This document shows, piece by piece, positions 18,073-26,221 of a stretch of DNA of 64,000 bases. Within the stretch, counting starts at the first letter, position 1. Each line of letters starts with the position of its first letter. Under the pieces are notes generated by a model. That model searched no databases. It worked only from the letters and a program-made list of their open reading frames with translations, and was not told the origin of the DNA. Origin of the DNA: WHSW01 sp963722175 (lineage in GTDB: Bacteria; Actinomycetota; Thermoleophilia; Solirubrobacterales; 70-9); the NCBI GenBank assembly GCA_963722175.1, contig CAVRKA010000004.1, forward strand, positions 1,240,001 to 1,304,000. The letters run 5' to 3'. A program made the position numbers and the translations under genes.

Positions 18073-20799
18073 GTGAACGAGAGCGAAAAGCCGGCGATCG
18101 GCGTCATCGGGGTGGGCTGGGTCGGCCTGGTCAGCGCCGCCTGCTTCGCCGAGATCGGCCACCCGGTGGTCGCCGTGGACATCGACGCGGAGAAGGTCGA
18201 GTCGCTGCGTTCCGGCGCGCCGCTGCCGATCCACGAGCCCGGGCTCGAGGAGCTGGTCGAGCGCAACCGCGAACGGCTCACCTTCACGACCGAGATCTCC
18301 GAAGTTCTCGACGCCGCGCGACTGCTGTTCTGCTGCGTCGACACGCCGCCCACGTACTCTGGCGACGCCGATCTCTCCCGGGTCGAGGCGGTGGTCGCCG
18401 AACTGCCCGAGGGCCGCGAGCACGCGCTGGTGATGAAGAGCACCGTCCCCGCCGGCACCGGGGAGGCGATCCGCCGCCAGAAGCCGGACCTCGTCTACAT
18501 CTCCTGTCCGGAGTTCCTGAAGGAGGGCTCGGCGGTCAGGGACTTCCTCGAGCCCGACCGGGTCGTGATCGGGGCGGACGAGGGATCGGAGTGGGCCGCG
18601 GATGAGGTCGCCGCCGCCTACGAGCCGCTCGGCGGCGAGATCGTCCGCACCGACGTCGCCTCCGCGGAGATGATCAAGCTCGCCTCGAACGCGTTCCTGG
18701 CGACCAAGATCTCCTTCATCAACGAGATCGCCAACGTCTGCGAGGGCGTCGGCGCCGACGTCAAGGAGGTCGCCCGCGGGATGGGCCTCGACGGCCGGAT
18801 CGGGCCGCAGTTCCTGCAGGCGGGCATTGGATATGGGGGCTCGTGCTTCGTGGGCTCCGAGACGCTGTTGGTCCGGCTTCGCGGATGGCCCCGGCTGGTC
18901 AGCTTCGGGGAGCTCTGGGACCTGATCGACGGCGACGAGCTCGCTATCGACGGCGAGGCGATCGCTCCCGAGGATCTCGCCGTCTGGTCATGGGTCCCGG
19001 GCGAGGCGGAGCCCGAATGGATGGCGGTTTCCGTGGTCACCAAGCGACGTTACGAAGGCGATCTGGTCGAGGTCCGAACGAAGATGGGTCGCCGGGTGCG
19101 GGTGACGGCCGACCACCCGTTCGTCGTCGGTGACGGAAAGGACGATCGAGTCCTCAGCCAGGTTCTGGCCGAGGATCTGAACTCAAGCCACTGGCTCCCC
19201 CTGGCGAATGGACTGGTCCCGGGATTCGCCCCGGAGAAGTACTCGGCAATTGGGGTGATCGAGGACGGTGAAGTCAACAGCGAAGACGTGCTGGTTCGAC
19301 CGGAGTCCCGTGAGATCGAGGCGGTGGGTCAGCTCGCGGCCGCAAGGCGCACCGAACTTCTCAACCACCCGCGTGGAGCGAAGCGCTGGCATGAGATCTC
19401 GCGATCCGGCGCGCTTCGTCTCCGCGAGGCATGCGCGGTTGGGATGGATCTCGTGGGAGCGCGGGTCGGGACCGCGCGGAATGGCACCTTCCTCCCAATC
19501 GATCTCGAGATCGATGCGCGGTTCTGGGAGATCGTCGGCCTCTACCTGGCGGAGGGCTGCCTGGCAACCGACCAGGGATCACGCGGCAGTGTGCGCCGCC
19601 GGCTGATCTGGTCGTTCCACCCCACCCGCGAGGAACATCTCGTGGCCAAGGTTGTCGACTACTGGCGGTCTCAGGGCGTCGATGCCGCCGTCCGCACGAC
19701 ACCGACGTCCCGGCGGGTCGAGATCTCGTCGCGCATACTCGCTTCCTGGTGGGAGTCGGCGCTCGGGCTCGGTGCCGACGCCTACACCCAGCGCATTCCC
19801 AACTTGCTCTGGGAGCAGACGATCGATCGGAAGATCGCGCTGCTCGGCGGTCTCTGGGAGGGCGACGGCTCATGGTCGCTGGTAAACGGCGGTCCCAGCG
19901 TCATCCTCGAGTGGGGAACCGTGAGCGACGAGCTTGCCGACGGGGTAGCCCGACTCCTGGGAGAACTCGGCCTTGCCTGTAGCTGGCGCCGCGGCCGCGC
20001 GCCCAAGTCGACCAAGGAAACGCATTGGCTGCGCATCAGCGGTGCCGACCAGGTCGAACGTGCTCTCTACCTCGTGCCGGAGCGCCATCGGGATCACGTG
20101 CTCGATCTGCTGTCGCGTCAGAGCAAGCGGATCGCGCCGACGGGCTATCGGCGCTGGAACGGAGGGATGCCCTGGGTGCGGGTGGTGGCCACCGACCGCC
20201 GACCATTCTCCGGCCACGTCTACTCCCTGAAGGTCCCCGGCAGCCACACGGTGGTCTCCAGCGGCGGACTGGTCTGTGCGCAGTGCTTTCCCAAGGATGT
20301 CTCGGCCCTCAAGATGCTGGCCGGCAACAGCGGCTATCACTTCCAGCTCCTGAACTCCGTGATCGAGGTCAACGAGCTGCAGAAGCGGCGGGTGATCTCG
20401 AAGTTGTCCAAGCACCTCGGCTCGCTGGTCGGGAAGCGGATCGCCCTCCTCGGCCTGGCGTTCAAGCCGAACACCGATGACATGCGCGAGGCTTCGAGCC
20501 TGGTGCTCGCCGCGCGCCTCCAGGGCGAGGGGGCGACCGTGGTCGCCTACGACCCGGTTGCCGAGCGCCCCGCCGAGCAGCTGCTGCCGAGCGTCGAGCT
20601 GCGCGGATCCGCCGCCGAGGCGCTCGACGCCGCCGACGCGGCGATCCTGGTCACCGAGTGGCCGGAGTTCGGCGAGCTCGATTGGGAGGAGCTCGCCGGC
20701 CGGATGTCGAACCCGCTGGTCGTGGACGGCCGGAACTTCCTCGACCCCGCCCGCCTCCGCGCCGCCGGCTACACGTACGAGGGCATCGGGAGGCAGTGA
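18073..20799 (+). CDS. UDP-glucose/UDP-N-acetyl-sugar 6-dehydrogenase precursor containing an intein
   Basis: The open frame encodes 908 residues from GTG 18073. Removing residues 258-737 leaves a normal 428-residue dehydrogenase. The Rossmann start is IGVIGVGWVGLVSAACFAEIG, the middle has SCPEFLKEGSAVRDFLEPDRVVIG, and the lysine is in EMIKLASNAFLATKISFINE. The catalytic motif GYGGS-CFPKD is split directly before its cysteine. The enzyme oxidises a UDP-sugar to the uronic acid with two NAD+. Whether the sugar is glucose or an N-acetylated hexosamine cannot be fixed. The gene lies 11 bases after the LCP gene and overlaps the next nucleotidyltransferase by one base. Activity requires protein splicing. 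Confidence 0.93.
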   Translation: MNESEKPAIGVIGVGWVGLVSAACFAEIGHPVVAVDIDAEKVESLRSGAPLPIHEPGLEELVERNRERLTFTTEISEVLDAARLLFCCVDTPPTYSGDADLSRVEAVVAELPEGREHALVMKSTVPAGTGEAIRRQKPDLVYISCPEFLKEGSAVRDFLEPDRVVIGADEGSEWAADEVAAAYEPLGGEIVRTDVASAEMIKLASNAFLATKISFINEIANVCEGVGADVKEVARGMGLDGRIGPQFLQAGIGYGGSCFVGSETLLVRLRGWPRLVSFGELWDLIDGDELAIDGEAIAPEDLAVWSWVPGEAEPEWMAVSVVTKRRYEGDLVEVRTKMGRRVRVTADHPFVVGDGKDDRVLSQVLAEDLNSSHWLPLANGLVPGFAPEKYSAIGVIEDGEVNSEDVLVRPESREIEAVGQLAAARRTELLNHPRGAKRWHEISRSGALRLREACAVGMDLVGARVGTARNGTFLPIDLEIDARFWEIVGLYLAEGCLATDQGSRGSVRRRLIWSFHPTREEHLVAKVVDYWRSQGVDAAVRTTPTSRRVEISSRILASWWESALGLGADAYTQRIPNLLWEQTIDRKIALLGGLWEGDGSWSLVNGGPSVILEWGTVSDELADGVARLLGELGLACSWRRGRAPKSTKETHWLRISGADQVERALYLVPERHRDHVLDLLSRQSKRIAPTGYRRWNGGMPWVRVVATDRRPFSGHVYSLKVPGSHTVVSSGGLVCAQCFPKDVSALKMLAGNSGYHFQLLNSVIEVNELQKRRVISKLSKHLGSLVGKRIALLGLAFKPNTDDMREASSLVLAARLQGEGATVVAYDPVAERPAEQLLPSVELRGSAAEALDAADAAILVTEWPEFGELDWEELAGRMSNPLVVDGRNFLDPARLRAAGYTYEGIGRQ
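18844..20283 (+). other. in-frame intein with LAGLIDADG homing endonuclease domain
   Basis: The 480-residue insertion begins with Cys (CFVGSETLLVRL) and ends VCAQ, followed by Cys+1 of the host. The N-terminal Hint block has VEVRTKMGRRVRVTADHPFVV, whose T-x-x-H is the splicing block B histidine. Two dodecapeptide endonuclease motifs are near intein residues 230-240 (IVGLYLAEGCL) and 333-344 (LLGGLWEGDGSW). Splicing block F is VYSLKVPGSHTVVSSGG. The residue before the final Gln is Ala rather than the usual His. Inteins are known at UDP-glucose dehydrogenase active sites, for example in Methanocaldococcus; this bacterial copy uses the catalytic-Cys site. Confidence 0.93.
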
Positions 20800-21845
20800 T
20801 GCAGGCGGTGGTGCTGGTCGGTGGCGAGGGCACGCGGCTGCGCCCGTTGACGCTGACCGAGCCGAAGCCGGCGCTGGCGCTCGTCGATCGCCCGTTCATC
20901 CGCTACATGGTCGACTGGCTCGGCCGCCACGGCGTCGACGAGGTGGTGATGGCCTGTGGATTCGGTGCCGAAGCGGTCCGCGCGGCGGTCGGCGACGAGA
21001 TCCCCGGGGGGCCGACGATCACCTACATCGAGGAGGACGAGCCGCTCGGCACCGCGGGCCCGCTGCGCCTCGCCGCCGACCGGGGACTGCTCGGCGAACG
21101 CTTCATGGTCCTCAACGGCGACGTGCTCACCGACCTCGACCTCACCGCGCTGGTGCGCCAGCATGCGGATACCGGCGCCGTGGCCACGCTGGCTCTCTAC
21201 CCCGTCGACGACCCGACCTCGTACGGTCTCGTCCGCCGCGCTCCGGACGGCGAGGTGCGCGGCTTCCTCGAGAAGCCCGAGCCCGCCGAGATCGACACCG
21301 ACGAGGTCAGCGCCGGCGCCTACGTGCTCGAGCGCGGCGTCCTCGACCTGATCCCGGCCGGGCGCGCGGTGTCGATCGAGCGCGAGGTCTTCCCGCGGCT
21401 AGTCGGTCACGGACTCTACGGCCGCCGCCTCGACGGCTACTGGATGGACATCGGGACCCCAGAGCGCTACCTGCGCGCGAGCTGGGACATCCTCGAGGGC
21501 AGGGTGGAGACCGAGCTCCCGGGCACCGGCGGTCCCTACATCGGCGAACGGGTCGAGATCGCGGCGGACGCGACCGTCGAGCCGCGCGCCGTGATCCGGT
21601 CGGGATCGCGCATCGGCTCGGGCGTGCTGATCTCGGAATCCGTTCTGCTCGATAATTGCTCGATCGCCCCTCACGCCGAGATCCGAGGCTCGATCCTGTC
21701 GCCCGCCGTCGAGGTCGGCGACGGGGCGACGATCGGCGCCGGCAGCGTGATCGGCGAGGGCGCCCGCGTCGAGGCGGGGGCCTCGGTCGAGCCGGGGGCG
21801 CGGGTGCAGCCCGACGAGGTCGTCGAGGCGGAGGTACCGGCTTGA
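20799..21845 (+). CDS. NDP-sugar pyrophosphorylase (GlmU/ManC-like nucleotidyltransferase)
   Basis: The 348-residue protein has an N-terminal nucleotidyltransferase domain: VVLVGGEGTRLRPLTLTEPKPAL with the pyrophosphorylase signature, PLGTAGPLRLAA, MVLNGDVLTDLDL and FLEKPEPAEIDTDEVSAGAYV. A C-terminal left-handed beta-helix of hexapeptide-like repeats follows (GSRIGSGVLISESVLLDNCSI, GDGATIGAGSVIGEGARVEAG). This arrangement fits mannose-1-phosphate guanylyltransferase or glucose-1-phosphate thymidylyl/uridylyltransferase relatives. The ATG shares one base with the dehydrogenase stop, and the next gene overlaps in turn, so the three are translationally coupled. The nucleotide and sugar are not determined. 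Confidence 0.88.
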   Translation: MQAVVLVGGEGTRLRPLTLTEPKPALALVDRPFIRYMVDWLGRHGVDEVVMACGFGAEAVRAAVGDEIPGGPTITYIEEDEPLGTAGPLRLAADRGLLGERFMVLNGDVLTDLDLTALVRQHADTGAVATLALYPVDDPTSYGLVRRAPDGEVRGFLEKPEPAEIDTDEVSAGAYVLERGVLDLIPAGRAVSIEREVFPRLVGHGLYGRRLDGYWMDIGTPERYLRASWDILEGRVETELPGTGGPYIGERVEIAADATVEPRAVIRSGSRIGSGVLISESVLLDNCSIAPHAEIRGSILSPAVEVGDGATIGAGSVIGEGARVEAGASVEPGARVQPDEVVEAEVPA

Positions 21846-22861
21846 GCCTCGACGAGATCCGCGCCGTCGACGCGAGCGGGCAGCTCGATGACGTGCTCGC
21901 TCTTCCCGAGCACCTCCGCGACGCGCTCTGGCGGGTCGAGTCGACTGTGCTCGACGCCGCGGACGTATCCGGCCTGATCGTGTGCGGCATGGGCGGCTCG
22001 GCGATCGGTGGCGTCCTCGCGCGGGCGGCGATGGGCGACGCCCTCAACCAGCCGATGCTCGTCTATCGCGACTACGAGCTGCCGCCCTGGACGCAGCCCG
22101 ACCGCGCCGTGCTCTGCTCCAGCTACTCGGGCGACACGGAGGAGACGCTGGCCGCGTTCGACGCCGCCGAGGCCGTAGGCGCGACGCGCTACGCCGCCAC
22201 GACGGGGGGGCGGCTTGCCGAGGCCGCCCGGCAGGCGGGCGTCCCGGTGATCGGCCTGCCCAGCGGACTGCAACCCCGCCACGCGGTCGGCTACGGGTTC
22301 ACCGTCGCCTGCGAGATCGCCGCCCTGCTCGGCGTCGCCGGCGGGATGCGAACTCAGATCGACACCGCGGCCGCCCACCTGGAGGAGGACCGCGACGCGA
22401 TCGTCGCCCAGGCCGGCGAGATCGCCCAGCAGCTCGCCGGCACGGTGCCGCTGGTCTACGGCTGCGATCTGACCGTCCCCGTCGCCTATCGCTGGAAGAC
22501 GCAGATCAACGAGAACGCCAAGCAGCATGCCTTCGATCACCAGCTCCCGGAGCTCGACCACAACGAGATCGTCGGCTGGACCCCGAACGGCGGCCCGCAG
22601 CGATTCTCCGCTGTCTTCCTCGACGACTCCGACCAGCACCCGCGCCAACGCGAGCGCGCCGACCTGACCGCGAAGCTGATCGAGCCGGCGAGCGCCGCGG
22701 TGATCCGGGTCGAGACGGTCGGGGAGACCCGCGCCGAGCGCCTGCTCCGCGCGGTTCAGCTCGGCGACCTCGTCTCGCTCCACCTCGCCGCCCACAACGG
22801 CGTCGATCCGGGCCCGATCGAGATGATCGACCGGCTGAAGCACGAGCTCGAGAGCTCCTAG
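21842..22861 (+). CDS. SIS-domain bifunctional phosphoglucose/phosphomannose isomerase
   Basis: The 339-residue protein has two SIS domains: GLIVCGMGGSAIGGVLARAAM, then SSYSGDTEETLAAF, and a second part with NENAKQHAFDHQLPELDHNEIVGW, the catalytic Glu/His region of the archaeal-type bifunctional PGI/PMI. Such enzymes interconvert fructose-6-P with glucose-6-P and mannose-6-P. That would supply sugar phosphates for the upstream pyrophosphorylase. The start is TTG 21842, overlapping the previous stop (TTGA). It is chosen because GGAGGTA lies eight bases before it and the family begins near here. Confidence 0.85.
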   Translation: MSLDEIRAVDASGQLDDVLALPEHLRDALWRVESTVLDAADVSGLIVCGMGGSAIGGVLARAAMGDALNQPMLVYRDYELPPWTQPDRAVLCSSYSGDTEETLAAFDAAEAVGATRYAATTGGRLAEAARQAGVPVIGLPSGLQPRHAVGYGFTVACEIAALLGVAGGMRTQIDTAAAHLEEDRDAIVAQAGEIAQQLAGTVPLVYGCDLTVPVAYRWKTQINENAKQHAFDHQLPELDHNEIVGWTPNGGPQRFSAVFLDDSDQHPRQRERADLTAKLIEPASAAVIRVETVGETRAERLLRAVQLGDLVSLHLAAHNGVDPGPIEMIDRLKHELESS

Positions 22862-22957
22862 CGCGCCGCCGGCCACGAGGTTCACCGAAACCACGCCTAC
22901 GGGGGGTTCGATGCATCTCGGCCGCACGAACGTCGATTGACCGGCCCATAGGGCGGG

Positions 22958-23161
22958 CTAACCCGCGTGCGTCACCGCCGCGTGCAGCTCGCGCACCTGC
23001 TCGGCGATCTCGGGTACCTGGCGCAGCACCTCCATCTCCTCCTGAAGCTCGGTGAGCAGCCCGCGGACGGTGAGGAGGAGCTCGGTTGCCTCGGCGAGCG
23101 TGGCTTCGGCCCGGGCGACCGTCGCCGACGTCTCGTCCAGCTTGGGCAATGAGGGGGTCAT
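22958..23161 (-). CDS. small coiled-coil protein
   Basis: A 67-residue protein starts at ATG 23161 with GAGGTGG nine bases upstream. It is almost wholly helical with heptad-like Leu/Val spacing (TVARAEATLAEATELLLTVRG, LLTELQEEMEVLRQVPEIAEQVREL). No family is recognised. The 96-bp gap to the isomerase gene holds short inverted repeats but no gene. Confidence 0.55.
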   Translation of the reverse strand: MTPSLPKLDETSATVARAEATLAEATELLLTVRGLLTELQEEMEVLRQVPEIAEQVRELHAAVTHAG

Positions 23162-23226
23162 GCACGAAACCACCTCATATCGGTACCTAACGTGCAGGCC
23201 CCCGCCCTCACTGCCCGTCCCTGAGC

Positions 23227-23607
23227 TCAGTCGTCGAACCCCGGCGCCCGCCGCGACCGCTTGAGCTCCGAGCGGTGGCGCTTGGCGGCGGCTCGCCGCT
23301 GGCGTGCGCCCGTGCTCGGCTTCGTCGGCCGGCGGCGCTTTCGCGGCCGCAGCGCGGCCGCGATCCGCTCCTGCAGCCGCTCGATCGCGAGCGCGCGGTT
23401 TCGCGCCTGGCTGCGCGAGTCCTGCGCGACCGCGGTCACCCGGGGGCCGAACCGCGCCCGCAGGCGGCTCTTCTGCTCGGGCGTCAGCGCCTCCGACGCG
23501 TCGATCTCGAGCACCGCCTCGATCCGCGACGCGGTCACGTTGGCGTGCTGGCCTCCCGGTCCCGACGACCGGGACGCCCTGACAAGAATTTCCGATTCAG
23601 GAATCAC
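23227..23607 (-). CDS. arfB: ArfB/YaeJ-type peptidyl-tRNA hydrolase
   Basis: The 126-residue protein has the class I release-factor GGQ motif at residues 18-20 in RASRSSGPGGQHANVTASR. Its C-terminal tail is long and strongly basic (LRPRKRRRPTKPSTGARQRRAAAKRHRS). That is the layout of ArfB, which enters stalled ribosomes lacking a stop codon, puts its basic tail in the mRNA channel and hydrolyses peptidyl-tRNA. There is no codon-recognition domain. The GTG start directly abuts the structured repeat copy B that separates it from ahcY upstream. Confidence 0.9.
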   Translation of the reverse strand: MIPESEILVRASRSSGPGGQHANVTASRIEAVLEIDASEALTPEQKSRLRARFGPRVTAVAQDSRSQARNRALAIERLQERIAAALRPRKRRRPTKPSTGARQRRAAAKRHRSELKRSRRAPGFDD

Positions 23608-23695
23608 CGCGCACGCCCGGACGCGGGAGCAGTATCAGAAGTCCGCGGCGTAGCCGCGGACAATTGATTCGAGCGGGAGCGGACGACGTGGCGCG
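23608..23695 (+). repeat. structured intercistronic repeat, family 1 copy B
   Basis: This 88-bp element fills the gap between ahcY and arfB. The outer stem CGCGCACG (23608-23615) pairs with CGTgGCGCG (23687-23695). The inner hairpin is GTCCGCGGC/GCCGCGGAC (23641-23649/23653-23661) with a GTA loop. The shared single-stranded blocks GGACGCGGGAGCAG, ATCAGAAG and ATTGATTC sit at the same offsets as in copy A. In this copy the conserved strand is antisense to the flanking genes, which both run on the minus strand. Confidence 0.78.
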
Positions 23696-23701
23696 AGTTG
23701 T

Positions 23702-25126
<1,425 letters not shown>

Positions 25127-25194
25127 GCTGCTCCTGTTTGCGGGAAATTGGCCTGCAGACTTTAGAGAAGCCGCAGCCGGGTAGCCTCCGTCCG

Positions 25195-26202
25195 ATGAGA
25201 GCGATGGTGATGGCGGCCGGGCTCGGCAAGCGGCTGCGCCCGCTGACCTACGAGATCCCGAAGCCGCTCGTGCCGGTTGGCAACCGCCCGATCATGGAGC
25301 ACGTTCTCGCGCGGCTGGCGCGCGACGGCTTCCAGGAGGTGATCGCCAACCTGCACTGGTTCCCCGAGACGATCCGCGACCGCTTCGGCGACGGCGCGGC
25401 GCTCGACATCGAGCTCACCTACAGCTACGAGGAGCGGCTCCTGGGCACCGCGGGCGGGGTCCGCAACGTGCGCGAGTACTTCGGCTCCGAGCCTTTCCTG
25501 GTGCTGGCGGCCGACGCGCTCACCGACATCGACCTGGGTGGGCTCGCCCGCGCCCACGCCGAGCACGACTGGGTTGCGACGCTCGCCGTGAAGCGGGTCC
25601 GGGATACGACCGAGTACGGGGTGATCGTCACCTCGGAGGACGGCCGCGTACAGGGCTTCCAGGAGAAGCCGGAGCCCGCCGACGCGCTGTCCGACCTCGC
25701 CAACTGCATGATCTACGTGCTCGAGCCGGAGATCTTCGAGTACTTCCCCGACGCCGAGGAGGTCGACTTCGCGCTCGATGTCTTCCCGGCCCTGCTCGAA
25801 CGCGACGTGCCGTTCGGGGTTCACATCACCGACGCGTACTGGAACGACGTCGGCTCGCTGCCCGAGTACCTGCAGGGCAACTTCGACGTCCTCGCCGGCG
25901 CGGTCGCGGTCGAGCCCGCGGGCGAGGTCGTCGACTCGGCCGCGGCGGCCGGCCTCGACGACGACGTCGAGCTCTCCGGCCCGGTGCTGCTCGGCGATGG
26001 AGCGCGGATCGGCGCCGGCGCGCGGCTCGACGGGCCGGTGGTGATCGGGCCGGGGGCGCAGGTCGGCGCCGGCGCCCGCGTGCGCGAGTCGGTGTTGCTT
26101 CCGGGCGGCGAGGTTCCCCCCGACGGGCTGCTGGCGGGGGCGATCGCGGGCAGCGCTCGAGCGCTGGCCGGGATCGTCGCCACCGCGCAGCCGCGGACCT
26201 AG
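25195..26202 (+). CDS. sugar-phosphate nucleotidyltransferase (ManC/GlmU-like)
   Basis: The 335-residue protein resembles the pyrophosphorylase at 20799. It has MRAMVMAAGLGKRLRPLTYEIPKPLVPV at the start, LLGTAGGVRNVREYF, LVLAADALTDIDL, GFQEKPEPADALSD, and a short C-terminal hexapeptide region (GDGARIGAGARLDGPVVIGPG). It probably makes GDP-mannose or dTDP/UDP-glucose from the sugar-1-phosphate. The ATG at 25195 is preferred over an upstream in-frame start, because all homologous sequence begins there and TAGCCT (25182-25187) sits seven bases before it as a leaderless-type -10. It is divergent from ahcY. Confidence 0.85.
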   Translation: MRAMVMAAGLGKRLRPLTYEIPKPLVPVGNRPIMEHVLARLARDGFQEVIANLHWFPETIRDRFGDGAALDIELTYSYEERLLGTAGGVRNVREYFGSEPFLVLAADALTDIDLGGLARAHAEHDWVATLAVKRVRDTTEYGVIVTSEDGRVQGFQEKPEPADALSDLANCMIYVLEPEIFEYFPDAEEVDFALDVFPALLERDVPFGVHITDAYWNDVGSLPEYLQGNFDVLAGAVAVEPAGEVVDSAAAAGLDDDVELSGPVLLGDGARIGAGARLDGPVVIGPGAQVGAGARVRESVLLPGGEVPPDGLLAGAIAGSARALAGIVATAQPRT

Positions 26203-26221
26203 GGGACCGGCACCGGAAGCG

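Noticed and set aside
25127..25194. Possible SAH riboswitch upstream of ahcY
   Set aside because: Only 68 bp separate ahcY from the divergent gene, and no pseudoknot-like conserved core was seen; there is a plain ribosome binding site.
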